Made by a program: the position numbers and the translations under genes | Assembly (NCBI RefSeq): GCF_021018895.1 | Contig: NC_079368.1 | Span: 7,500,001-7,564,000, forward strand | DNA: 64,000 bases | Reading direction: 5' to 3' | DNA from: Seriola aureovittata | Taxonomy: Eukaryota; Chordata; Actinopteri; Carangiformes; Carangidae | In this document: piece after piece, positions 35,401 to 46,000 of the stretch | Layout: each line of letters begins with the position of its first letter | Numbering within the stretch: position 1 is the stretch's first letter | Notes under the pieces: generated by a model | Databases searched by the model: none | Told to the model about the DNA's origin: nothing | The model's input: the letters and a program-made list of their open reading frames with translations, nothing else

Positions 35401-38400
35401 GCCAGCAGGTAACTTTGAGCAGTGTCTTGTTGCACTGTTTTATTAAATGGTTGTGTTTGTGTTGTAAGCCCATAGTTAGGTAAGTTACATCCAGAGCCTG
35501 TGAAATTATTGGACGACTGTTCTGTTTTCTTCATCTTTCTATTGGCCTGGTTATTTTGAAAAAGAATAAGCGCTACGTTTGAATCAAATCAGAGAGTACA
35601 AAAATAAGGACTCAGAGATTTCAAATGGAATTCAATTCTTTTTCAAATTTAGTTCTGCTTTGTAAATACGATCATAATTTTACCTTTGAAGTTTGTTTTT
35701 TTTCTTGTGATGTGTGTGTTTTTTTAAATGCTCTGCACTTCTTGCGGAAGGCAAGGAAATTCACAGAGGACAGCTTCGCCGACCACTTACGGAGCTTGAT
35801 CAGCAGCGACAAGGCTCACGATCCTCAGTACTACAACATCACCCCGTATCTGGACAGCATGGGCACCACGCACGTGTCTGTGCTGGCTGAGGACGGCTCT
35901 GCCGTGTCTGTCACCAGCACCATCAACCACATGTCAGTAGCTGAAAAGTGTGAGAAACTAACCATACAATAATAATGTTGGTTTTGCCGTGTCATAGCAT
36001 CACGATCCAGTTTATTTAATGTATTTCCTTCACAGATTTGGCTCAAAGGTCTTCTCTCCGAACACCGGAGTCATCCTCAACAACGAGCTGTCCGACTTCT
36101 GTGGAAGAGTCGACGACATCTTTCCTGGTAATCACATCAGCATGACTTTCATTAATCATTAAAAACAAGTAACACAATAGTAACACAAAATTTTATATTC
36201 ACGGAGTAACTTTTTGTTCCTTGTTTAACCAGGATTTCTAAGGATTGAACACAACATAGACGTAGAAATTCCTAAGGCTCCAGTGAGCAGCTCCATCAGT
36301 AGAATTTGCAGCAGATATTGTTCATGATAACAAACAAAGATCCTTATATAATGTAACTTCTTATGACACATTTACTGTTCTGCTTGGGCTCCTGGAGAGA
36401 CTTTTAACAATTCAAACTCCACATTGTTCTGTCAGTTTGATACTCTTTTCCTAATTTTATAAGAATTGCTTCTAAACTGATTATGTTAACCTGTCAGCTG
36501 TAAAACATGGTTAAGAACAATGGATTTTCTCGTGCTCTATATCCGTGATTAGTGTTGAAATCACTTCTTAGGCAGCACCACCCTCCCATTACTAAAATAA
36601 GTCCATGATGTCTGTGGGTGTGTAACAAGGACTCAACCCTCTCTATGAGCTGCCTGACCCCAAACTTCACAATGGAGTAAAACTTTTCACACATATGCAA
36701 ATGTTTTATATGTACATAATAATACATAATAATATCCACATATCAAATATATTTACATATAAAATAAAAACATATGTGTAAAAATTATATATGAAACCTA
36801 TTAGAAATTAGAACAATTTCATGCATTGACATATATGTCCAGCCCATACAAATATATGTTTATGTATGCTTACATTGTACATATGTCAGTGTCATATGTT
36901 ACATAAATATTTACCCATCCCAAATGCCTGTCAGTATATGTTGATATTACTGTATATACAGTAGGCTCCAAAAGTCTGAGACCACTTTCCCAGAAAGGAA
37001 AGATAGACATGTTTAAGATAAATAAGAAAAACATGTTTAGGCATATAGGATTTTTATATGTGGGCCTATCTCAGTTTAGTAAACTTGCCTATATAAATTA
37101 AACATATTGTTAACATATATGGTTGCAACATGTTATGCCGTAGAAAAATTCATCACATAAATATTCTCAACAAATTACAAATTTTACTGTGTGTATTTCA
37201 TGTGTTATAAACTTATATCTACATATATCCAGAGGATGTATATGTGTGATTCTAATATATAATAATAATATCCCCTTACAGGTGACATATATGGAAAAAC
37301 AAAAGGAATATACAGGGAGTGTTTTCTTAATTGGAGTAATAATAACAAATTCTTAATGGTACTTTCTTTATTTTGTATTTTATTTTGGGTTTTAACAAGG
37401 TCAGTGAAGTGAAGAGTGAGATGGGTTGATTGACACATACAGCAGTGGTTTGTGTGGGGTCTGTGTTTACCAGCTGCTTGTTCCTCAGTTGTTCAAAAAT
37501 GATGAAAAAATACTCAATCTGTATTAATGTCTCTAAACTATAGAAACGCAATCATACAAAATAAATAGTCTCAGAAGTTTAGATTTTCACTTGTTGATGA
37601 AGCAATTTATTGAGCATTTGGCCTGTTTTATTAAAAATATGCAGCATGTTAAGAAGAGGTGATGATATGTATAGAGAGGGAGAAACATCCATGTGGCCTC
37701 AGCCTCCTCTACTGTCAGGTGTCAGCTGTTGAACAAAGGTAAAGTCACATGTGAGGGTTGAATAAATGCCCTTCACCCTCCGTTATTCAAAAGCACTCTG
37801 CTGATTGCATTTATAATCATTTTCTTCTTGTTCCTCTCACACTGATGAGTCTGAATTGTAGCTGCGTGTCCTGTCAGTCAAGGCGTTTGCTGTGTTTGCA
37901 GGGGAGCAGCCTCCCTCCTCCATGGCCCCCACTGTGCTGAAGTCTCAGTCAAAGACGCTGGTGATTGGATCGACCGGTGGGAGCATGATCACGACTGGGA
38001 TTGCCTCGGTAACGTGTCCATGGCAATCACACTAAGTGCCATTAAGATAAATTGATGCAGACTAATGCTCCTTACTGTTGTCATAGCAAGAGCTGCCTTC
38101 ACGAGTGTCTTCACCGTGTCCATAATCCATTCTGTAATCATCACTTTCCCATCTGCCAGACTACAGTGCATTGTTCTGCCTCTCTTCTAGACGCTCATGA
38201 ACCACCTTTGGTTTGGAAAGAGCCTTAAGGAGGCGATCGCCTCTCCGGTTGTTTTTGTCGACTCTCAAAATGCATTGAAGTTTGAACCCAACTTTGACAA
38301 GGTAAAACATTCGATGCCTTTGTTTGATAGAGCAACACATGACACCGTCTTCGTGCCACCCGAGTCTCCCTCTCTCCTCTCTTTTCACTGCAGAATGTCA

Positions 38401-38540
38401 TTGAGGCTCTGAAAGCTTTGGGACACCATCAAGAAACGGCCAGCAATTTCTACAACGTAGTCAACGCTGTGGAGAAGGAGGACGGCTGTATCTGTGCAGT
38501 GTCTGATGCCAGGAAACTGGGCCAAGCAGCTGGTTACTGA
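31224..38540 (+). CDS. ggt5: Gamma-glutamyltransferase 5-like
   Basis: Twelve exons join in frame to 1653 nt, 550 aa: 31224-31390, 31726-31853, 31945-32040, 33475-33661, 33750-33910, 34148-34294, 34583-34710, 35751-35932, 36036-36127, 37902-38008, 38191-38301, 38394-38540. A type II membrane anchor lies at about 10-30. The GGT core follows: [25 protein letters not shown], Arg107 in NSRETVP (glutamate binding), [22 protein letters not shown] with catalytic Thr377 (codon 35865-35867) where the precursor self-cleaves, NNEL.DF, PPSSMAP and C-terminal [12 protein letters not shown] and PQSMG favour GGT5 over GGT1. Family role: surface enzyme that splits gamma-glutamyl bonds, notably converting leukotriene C4 to D4. 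It is slightly shorter than human GGT5 (586 aa). Several splice sites are weak (GTCAGA at 32041, GTCAGT at 35933, AAG acceptor before 35751). Introns 3 and 7 contain copies of one repeat. Confidence 0.93.
32354..32417. repeat. (CA)n microsatellite in ggt5 intron 3
   Basis: A pure CA array of about 64 bp, one of the longest in the window. A short TCTA/CTAT-rich stretch follows at about 32458-32485. Confidence 0.95.
32540..32662 (+). mobile_element. Retroposon tail remnant in ggt5 intron 3
   Basis: The stretch reads TTTTAACTGTAAAACACC, then GGTGCTACATAAATAAA, then an ATT/ATC-rich tail. This resembles the 3' tail of abundant fish LINE/SINE families (GTAAAGCACTTT..GTGCTATATAAATAAA). No coding sequence remains, and the family is not certain. 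Confidence 0.45.
32673..33435 (+). mobile_element. Long teleost interspersed repeat, copy 1, ggt5 intron 3
   Basis: It begins GTGGAGAAAGAAGTACTCAG with AACTTAAGTTAAAGTACC. It passes through GCTGTAGTTGCTTTAGGTGG and TTTTAACTGCTTTATATAC, and ends near ATAAAATGG..AACTCAAGTTCAAG..CTACCTCAAAACTG. This order matches a widespread fish repeat rich in AAGTAAAAGTAC blocks. The right end lies only about 40 bp before exon 4 at 33475. It is non-coding. Confidence 0.65.
34790..35130 (+). mobile_element. Same interspersed repeat, copy 2 (partial), ggt5 intron 7
   Basis: Shared blocks with copy 1 are TCTGCAAAGTAACTAATGC, AAGTAAAAGTAG, TCCCTCTGAGGTGAAATTAT and GCATGAAATGGAAAGACTCAAG followed by CCTCAAA. The copy is shorter and more diverged. 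It lies in the intron between exons 7 and 8 and is non-coding. Confidence 0.6.
36580..37290. other. AT-rich palindromic stretch in ggt5 intron 9
   Basis: Many copies of CATATATG/ACATATGT-like palindromes make this intron strongly AT-rich. At 36961-36985 GTAGGCTCCAAAAGTCTGAG is followed by ACCAC, which resembles an inverted-repeat end of fish Tc1/mariner elements. I did not find the partner end with confidence. Confidence 0.4.
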
Positions 38541-38980
38541 GACCGGGAGTCGGGGGATGCTGGTTATGCAGGATGGCCTGAAGGTCACTGAGACCTTCAA
38601 AAGGCTGCAACAGGTGGCGTCCGTCCTGCTTGGAGAATCATTGTATAAGGCCCTGAATAACAGGCTTCTTCAGCTGAACACTTACAGCAACATGTAGCAG
38701 TTAAACACGAGGCCTCTGACTTTTTACTGTGCAAAGAAGAAACTGCTGCCTTCACCTGTGATTGTATCTGACCTCCTGTGACTCTTCCTCTTGATTGTGC
38801 ACATGTTTTTTTTCTCATGCCATTTCTGACGTGTTTCTGTGTGAAAACTGATTACAACGCTGATCCAGTTCATTTCTTCCATTTTTCACATCATGGTGTG
38901 ACTTTGTAGTACAGATCCATGTTAATATCTGAGACATGAAATACATAGCAGGCTATTAGACAGTCTCACTATGTTAATAA

Positions 38981-39819
38981 CAGAGGTGGGGCTTCAGTCA
39001 CATGACATTACTCAAGTCAGACAAGTCACAAATTTGAGCTCTTGAGATTTGCTTGAGCAACACTGATAAAAGACTCGACTTGATTTAAATTTGGTTTTCA
39101 TTAGACTTGAGACAGATGACTCGAAAGGACTTGACTTTTTTTTAGGGTTAGGGTTGAGGTGTTACATTATGCTTGGGTGATTTCTAATGCGATGCCCACA
39201 AACCTGACAACCTACTTGGACGTGGCAGACTGAGCCGAGGCCAACACACAAAACCAGCTCCGATGGGGAGGGGCTGAGTCCAAAAATAGGATTGCAGGAG
39301 GAAAGAAAACGTAGCACATTGCAGGTTCCACTTAGAGATATATAGTAATAGTAATAACTAGGATTGGCACTCAGTAGAGCGCATACCTTCGCCAAGGCCA
39401 AACAGTCCTACACACTAAAGAAAATGATAAAGAAACTCCTGGATCCGTCCCTTTAACCAGATCTGCACCAACATTCAATGGGTTCTCCCCCCCGGCTCAT
39501 GCCCCATCCCTCCACCAAGTTTGGTGCAAATTGGTTCAGAACGTTTTGTAAAAATAAACAGACACAGATGAAAACATAACCTCCTTCAGCTGAGGTAATA
39601 ATAAGACTAATAATAATAATTGTAGCAGTGGGCGGCTGCAGTCACAGTTCCAGACTCTACATGACCACAAAATGTCAACTATCAGTCAGACTTATAAGGT
39701 GTAAGCAGCTGCAACAGTTTTTGTTAATGTTGAGAGTAATTTGACAAAATGACATTTTTATATAACATGACTTGTGACTTGCTTGAGACTTGCACATGTG
39801 TGACTTACTCCCACCTCTG
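38981..39819. mobile_element. hAT-type non-autonomous element with 8-bp target duplication
   Basis: The left end CAGAGGTGGG (38981-38990) and right end CCCACCTCTG (39810-39819) are a perfect 10-bp inverted pair. They are flanked by an identical 8-bp direct repeat GTTAATAA at 38973-38980 and 39820-39827. An 8-bp duplication and CAG..CTG ends are hallmarks of the hAT superfamily. The 839-bp interior has ACTTGACTTG-like motifs and no transposase. It sits about 440 bp after the ggt5 stop codon and contains a second repeat (separate entry). Confidence 0.85.
39358..39602 (+). mobile_element. Nested retroposon fragment inside the hAT element
   Basis: The stretch contains TCAGTAGAGCGCATACCTTC, CTGGATCCGTCCCTTTAACC, CCACCAAGTTTGGTGCAAAT and AAAACATAACCTCCTTC..GAGGTAATAATAA. 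This resembles the conserved 3' tail of a fish RTE-like or related retroposon. It interrupts the hAT element, so it is either a later insertion or was captured by it. It is non-coding. Confidence 0.6.
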
Positions 39820-39827
39820 GTTAATAA

Positions 39828-41177
39828 CTTGTTCATATCTGGTATTATGTGGAATTCACACTCTCACATGTTGTATGCTATAATGAATACTGCGTTGAAA
39901 CATCTGGAACAAGCTGCTTTTCAGTGTAAAAAAAAAAGAAAAGGTCTTGAAAGAAAAATGTTAACCGTCCACACTTTGAAGGGTAGTTATCACAAATTGA
40001 CTAAAACCAGTTGTTTGTTCAAATTTGACTTTTGCATATAGAAAATGCATTTTATAGAAACACATCTGTGTCATTCTTAAATTGCATTTACTGAGTTCAG
40101 CACAGTGAGAAGAAAAAGTGCTTGACATTGACTTCATATGTTTTTCACAACAGAACAAGTGGATGAAGACTTAAATACATAAAAAGATTAAAACCGACTA
40201 TGAAAGGACAAAAAAAAAAAGACAAATCCTGGTTGCAGTCTATGACAAGCAACTAATAATGGCAAGTACTTTTTTTTTTTTTGGATGTGCCAGAGTGGCC
40301 CTCAGCTGGCTGTTCAGTCTCTTTAACCCGAGGTCACAGCTATTGAAATCTGCTCTGTGGATCTGTTTCTTTGTGCCATAATGTATTCTGAACAATGTGC
40401 GTGACTTCTCTGTGCTGTTTTCCATAAATTATTTCTCATTTCTGTGATGGCGCATGCTGCAGCTGGAGCAAGATAATCGCATCAAATAGTGACTCAGACA
40501 AACAGGAGAGCAGTTTCAGAGAAAGTTTGTGAAGAAATATGATGCACTCTCTCTGTGTCTGTCCCACATGAGCCATATTTTCAATTCTCACAATAAATAT
40601 AATAAATGTCTTCCTTTTCTTATTTTTCTCAAAATCCAGGGAAATAAATCAATCCTGAAGGGAAAAGGTCAGGTAATAAGATCCTGGAGATTTTTGGGGG
40701 TGGGCTCCGTTGCCCTGTCTCATGGTATTTGGACCTTGGGGGGTGTGACAGTCACACTGTGCCCTGACCTTATAGGAGCCACCTGTTGCAAATGCCACAT
40801 TACCATGTCTGGCAGCAGGAACAAAAGGTTGCCAGGAGAGGATCATGGGTAGGGCCTCATGTGATGACCACCCTGCCTTTCCCTGGTAAACGGTGGCAGC
40901 TCAGGCGTTTCCCTGACAGCACACAGCGCCACAGATGATCTGCTGGCTCTGAAACAAGTACACTGCTCCCCCAGCCAATCCCAAACAGCTCGGTCTGAGC
41001 TCATTTCTTTTATTGCCCTATTTGCAGGCTAATCTGCATAAATAAATCCTCTGTTTGTTTCTGTGAGCAGCTGCAGGTTCTGCTCGTGACACAGATATTG
41101 CCACCAGCACACTCCTTTCCTTTCTTTTTTTTTTTTTTCAAAATAAAACAAATCACTTCTCAGTTTGGATCGGATCT
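39828..41177. other. Spacer between ggt5 and lrrc75b
   Basis: The two genes converge here. No coding gene is seen. Plus-strand AATAAA signals at 40593-40607 and 40643-40650 could serve ggt5 transcripts that read through the hAT element. T/A runs lie at 40269-40281 and 41127-41139. Confidence 0.45.
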
Positions 41178-41183
41178 TTTATT
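41178..41183 (-). terminator. lrrc75b: Probable lrrc75b polyadenylation signal
   Basis: The minus strand reads AATAAA about 1.8 kb after the lrrc75b stop codon. It is followed by an A-rich stretch on that strand. It would close a 3'UTR of 41184-43004 that includes the long GA repeat. Confidence 0.45.
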
Positions 41184-42530
41184 GGCAGTCAGTGTTTGGC
41201 ATGAGACAAATACACACAGGCTACAACAAGGAAGAGTTTGACGTCGACACACGAAACAAAAACTACAAACCGAGTGGACAGTGCGCTCCGTTATTCAGAT
41301 TAAACATTCGACATAAGAGGTGTCTGCCCTGACTGAAAATCACATTTACTGAACTGTTTTCTGTTTTGCTGTGTAATCCTATCAGCCACGTCCCCCTTTT
41401 GTTTACTGTTCGAGCTTACAGCAGGAGGTCACTGGGCTCAGTTTCATTAGAGTCATTATTATAATTACCGAGTCGGACAAAAGACAAAACACAAAAACAA
41501 TAACAATAACACAAATAATTACAGCAGTAATCAGACGTTTTACTGTTACAAACACACATAACACACACTTAAACATTTATTATATATATGGTGATGGTGT
41601 TTTCAATGATCCTTCTAACAATCATGAGCCATTTGGTCATTTCACCTTGGAGAGGTATGCTTTCAGCTGCTGCTTTGTAAATATCTCAGTCAGTTATAAA
41701 CAGTGTACACAGAGTATATGCTATGGAGAAACGGAAATATAAATAGAATATAGTGCCTTAAAGTGCATTGCAGTGTTTCGGTCAGTCTAACTTAATCATC
41801 ATGTGCTACCGTAGACGGACTATAACCAACAGATAACAGTCATGGCTGCGTCTCATCGCAAACACAGGGCCGCTGAATTTCAACACATGGAAATGGCAAC
41901 ATATCTGTAGAGACACACGGCAGTTGGAAGGACACAGACTCAGTGGCCCATATTACAGTTGGCTGTGGTGTCATTAATGCGCTGAAACACTGTGGTGGTG
42001 ACTACAACGGAGCAATAATTACAAAGAGGTGAATATCAGCATTTAGGCAAGTACAAAAAACAATCAGTGACAGCTATCCATTGTTGAGTCCTACCTGTTG
42101 TCTTCTAAGATTGCTTTGTTCACCAAAAGTGCACAAAAATAGCCTGTGGAAACACAACAGAGCCATGTTTTGTGTCCTCATTTACATCTACACAAGGGCT
42201 GCGTGGGTATTCACAAGTGGACATTTGGAAAGGGGGGGAAAACGCAAAAAGTCTTGACCTAGCAGTTTTGCCGGCGTCACGTGACAGGTCGTCGGCTGTA
42301 TAGTCTGTTGAACTTGTGTCATAGCTTTTGTTGAGAGATTAACAGAGAACACACAATGTGGAGCTAGGCCCTGCCTGCCAGAGATAGTCTCAGTCCTGGT
42401 AGAGAACCCAGAGGGACCCACTGTTTCCAAACTAACTCCAGTTCCACTTCAGCTACCGCAGGGATGCTGCTCCTCCATCCAACCAACTGATCCAAACCTC
42501 CTTGGGACTGGCTCCTCAGCTGCCACTATC

Positions 42531-42533
<3 letters not shown>

Positions 42534-42575
<42 letters not shown>

Positions 42576-42622
42576 TAGAGAGAGAGAGTGAGAGAGAGAG
42601 GGAGAGAAAGAGAGAGAGAGAA

Positions 42623-42655
<33 letters not shown>

Positions 42656-42690
42656 GAGAGAGAGAGAGAAAGAGAAAGAGAGAGAGAGAG
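42534..42690. repeat. (GA)n polypurine tract in lrrc75b 3'UTR
   Basis: About 157 bp of almost pure purine (GA with AAAG and GGG interruptions) occurs on the plus strand, so the lrrc75b transcript carries a long CU tract. Open frames across it code only Ser-Leu repeats and are artefacts. Confidence 0.95.
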
Positions 42691-43004
42691 CGAGCACCGG
42701 TTCATTAACTCTTCCAGCCCCCCTCCAATGAAACCGCACCTTGTTCCCAAGAGCACCATCCACCAACACAGTAAGTCCGCCGTTGTGACTGTCACTATCT
42801 TGTGTGGGTTAACTCAGAGATGGTTAGGAATTGCTTGATAGCTGTGTCGCGACGAGAAGTTCACAATGTGGGCACTGGTCTCCCTCGTGCCTCGAAGGGT
42901 GACTGGGCTCGTGGTGTGAGGGCGAGAGGACGAAGGAAGTAACGGAGTGCTGTGGGACGACATTTCATCCACAGTGGAAAGAGCCTCAGAGAGAAAATAC
43001 CTCA

Positions 43005-46000
43005 TCACCTCTCACAGTAGTGAAGGGTGAAGTCTTTGGAGAGCTGCTTCTGCCCTAAACCCCACGGCTCCAGCTCAAATTTGTTCCCCATGTCATCCTC
43101 GTCGTCTTCCGCCTCCTCCTCGTCCTCCTCTTCTTCCTCGTAAAGGCTGGGCTCCTCGATAGAAGTCTCCAGGTGGTAGCAGTAGGGTTGGCCCTCTGTG
43201 TACTCGTAGATGGTTGGTAAACTGCTCTTCAGGCTACAGCGCCGACGCAACGCGACCAGCAGCGGCTGGGGCATGGTGAAAATATCCACGTTGTTGCCCA
43301 GGTCGATCCAGGCCAGGCTGGAGAACATCTTGGGGTCTTTGAGCATCTCGGTGAGGTCTTTGAGGATAGCCAGGGTGAGGCGGTTACCGTTGAGAGCCAG
43401 GGTGCTGAGTTTGGGCAGAGAAGCGAGAAGAGGCAGGAGAAGCCTCAAGTTCTCGTCCTGGAGTTCGGTGAAGCTGATGTCCACAGCCACCACACTGTCT
43501 CTGTTGGTTTGGAGGTAGAAGGCGACTTGACGGACGTCACGAGTGGACAGAGGGATGCCGGACAAGTCGACTGAGTCACTGGACAGCTTTTTCTGTAGGG
43601 TTGTCTTGAGACTGTTGGGGAACATAAGGAGAGAGAAAGTGGGATTACTTAGATGACTCTTAGACACGAAAAAGCACATTACAGATTAACTTTGAGCTGA
43701 GGGGCTGAAAGGATCTTAGAATGATTCCCCTATCTGTGACTTGGGGACAAGGCCCTGGTTTTATGTTGTGTTTCCTGTGTTGTATAGAGGAGGGGGTGAC
43801 TGGGCTGGTTTGGAGCGGAAGGCTGACACAGAGACTCCAGCATGGGGATTTACTAGTGTAAACAGAGGAGCCAAAACATCCGAGTGAGCCAGGAGCTTGA
43901 GCCGAAAGCTCTGAAGGCCAGGAGCACAGAGCTCCTTACAGCACAGAGCCAAAACAGTTTACTACTTAAAAGATAAACCATGATGTGTTTTACAAAAAGA
44001 TGAAACTTGAATAGAAGATGCTTGGCCACTTTATTTTTAGGACAGGAGAGATTTTATTTTTTTTGGAAATACATCACAAAATGCTGCCTATAAGTTGTTG
44101 TTATTATTGCCACCAAAAAAAGTTGTTTTATGTTTTGTTTCTTTGTTCGATAGCAAGATGTCTCCCGTGAAGTTTGGTCAAAATGAGGCCAAAGAACACA
44201 GATCAAAGATTTGCTAAATGGGGCATTTTCATGATTTTCTCACACGTATGATCATCATTGACACTTTATAACAAGGGTACAAGACATATGTTTAAGTAAA
44301 GCACAGTTAATTCCTCATGCATCAGCACCACATTTACAATTTTATAATGGAACACGTTTCAAAATTTTTAATCTGACAATCAGGTAACACTTTCTGATAA
44401 GGGTACAAAACATATGCTGAAGAAAATGATCAAGTCACTATGACTTTATGTGATTAGTTAACACTTAATGGATCATCAGTTAAGGACTGTTGAATCACAG
44501 CTACTTCATACATAAATTCATAGTCTATACCATGAAAATTAGCTGAATCCAGTTACATAGGAAAGTGCATTTCAGACTCATACATTTAACGGGCCTAATT
44601 TGGTGGCATATTAATGAATGTATGTTTCACTAATTGATGATTCAGTAGAGATCACATAAACTCATAACATGTTAGTGTCAGCAACAGGAATTCATGATAC
44701 ATCCTTGCATTAAATCATCATGAATCAAGCTAATCAGTACTTAAGCATATGTTTTGTGCCCTTATTAAAATGTGTCACTTGTCACTATCAGTGAATATTT
44801 TAATGCAGATTAAAAATTTAGAAGCATTTCCATTATTAAAATCAGACATTTAAAGGATTATGTAACTGTAGCTGAGGTCTGCTCGCTCCAGCTGCTTTCT
44901 AGTTTTGTCTGGGTGATTTTTTTGTGCGTTTGAGACACTATATTGATTTATAAAATGAATGTCAGTCATTGAGGGAAGCGATATTTGATGTGGGAGTAAG
45001 GAGAACTCAGGACGTGTTTTTTGGCTCACACACACAGCACAAACGTCTGAAAACCTTAAAGCGCTTTGAGGGTCATTTGCAGAGCAAGGATTTGACTGAA
45101 TATAAGTGATACTTTTCTGTAGCATTAGTTATTGCTTTACACCGCAGATGAAAATATTAGTGCATTATTTACACCCTCCCTTGCTCTTTTGTTTCCAGTC
45201 AGTACTTCCCCCTTCGTGAGGATGCGGTGTGTTTAACTCGAGCTGTTACTGAAGTGGCCTGTAACGCTGATTCGGTGTCAGAGTGAATTATAACATCCTC
45301 CAGCGCCCAGTGACTTTCTGTGACATTCACTGCAGTACCTGTCACTTGTGATGCTTTAAAGTGTTTTTTGGTCACATCGAAGATGGATGTGCCCTCAGCA
45401 GCATCCACAGCTTCATTTTAAAAGCAGATGGTGGGCTAATGAGCACGTTTAAATTTAAGTTTAAATTAATTGCAACAAAAAAAAAAAAAGGAAAAAAAAG
45501 AAAGTATAAAACCTGCTGGTGAAGCCAGGATAAAGTGGAGTTTAATCAGCTTTGGAGAACAGAATCTGTCAGATAAAGACATTTGTCAAGGCTGCTGCAT
45601 CTTTAGCAAAGTCTTGTGAGCCGCTCCCACCCCCTCACCCACCCATTGTCTGGCCCTGCCAGCCTTTTATAATTGCCAGAAACCTCATCTTCACCAGAGG
45701 CACAAAAGTCCTAATGGCCACGGCCTGGCAGCGGCTCCCCTGCAGGTGCGAATGGGTTTTGATCACACAACTCCCTCCTTTTCAGACAGACTCGTCTTTT
45801 CGAGCTCAGGAAGCATGAAAAATGGACGTCTGCGGCGTCCTCTCAGAAAGCCTCTTCCATCCTTCCTCCGGATTAATTTGACACCAGGAAACAAGAGTGT
45901 CGCTTATAACTTTGAGAGGACAGCTTTTTTTGTCGTCTTTACATCCATGAGAACACAGACAACAGGGCTCAGGTTAAATGACAAAACTAGTTTATAGGTT

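Noticed and set aside
36961..36985. Tc1/mariner inverted-repeat end
   Set aside because: The end-like motif is suggestive but no partner end or transposase remnant was found, so no element is called.
42449..42795. Ser/Leu-repeat open frames of about 100 codons
   Set aside because: Produced only by the GA/CT simple repeat.
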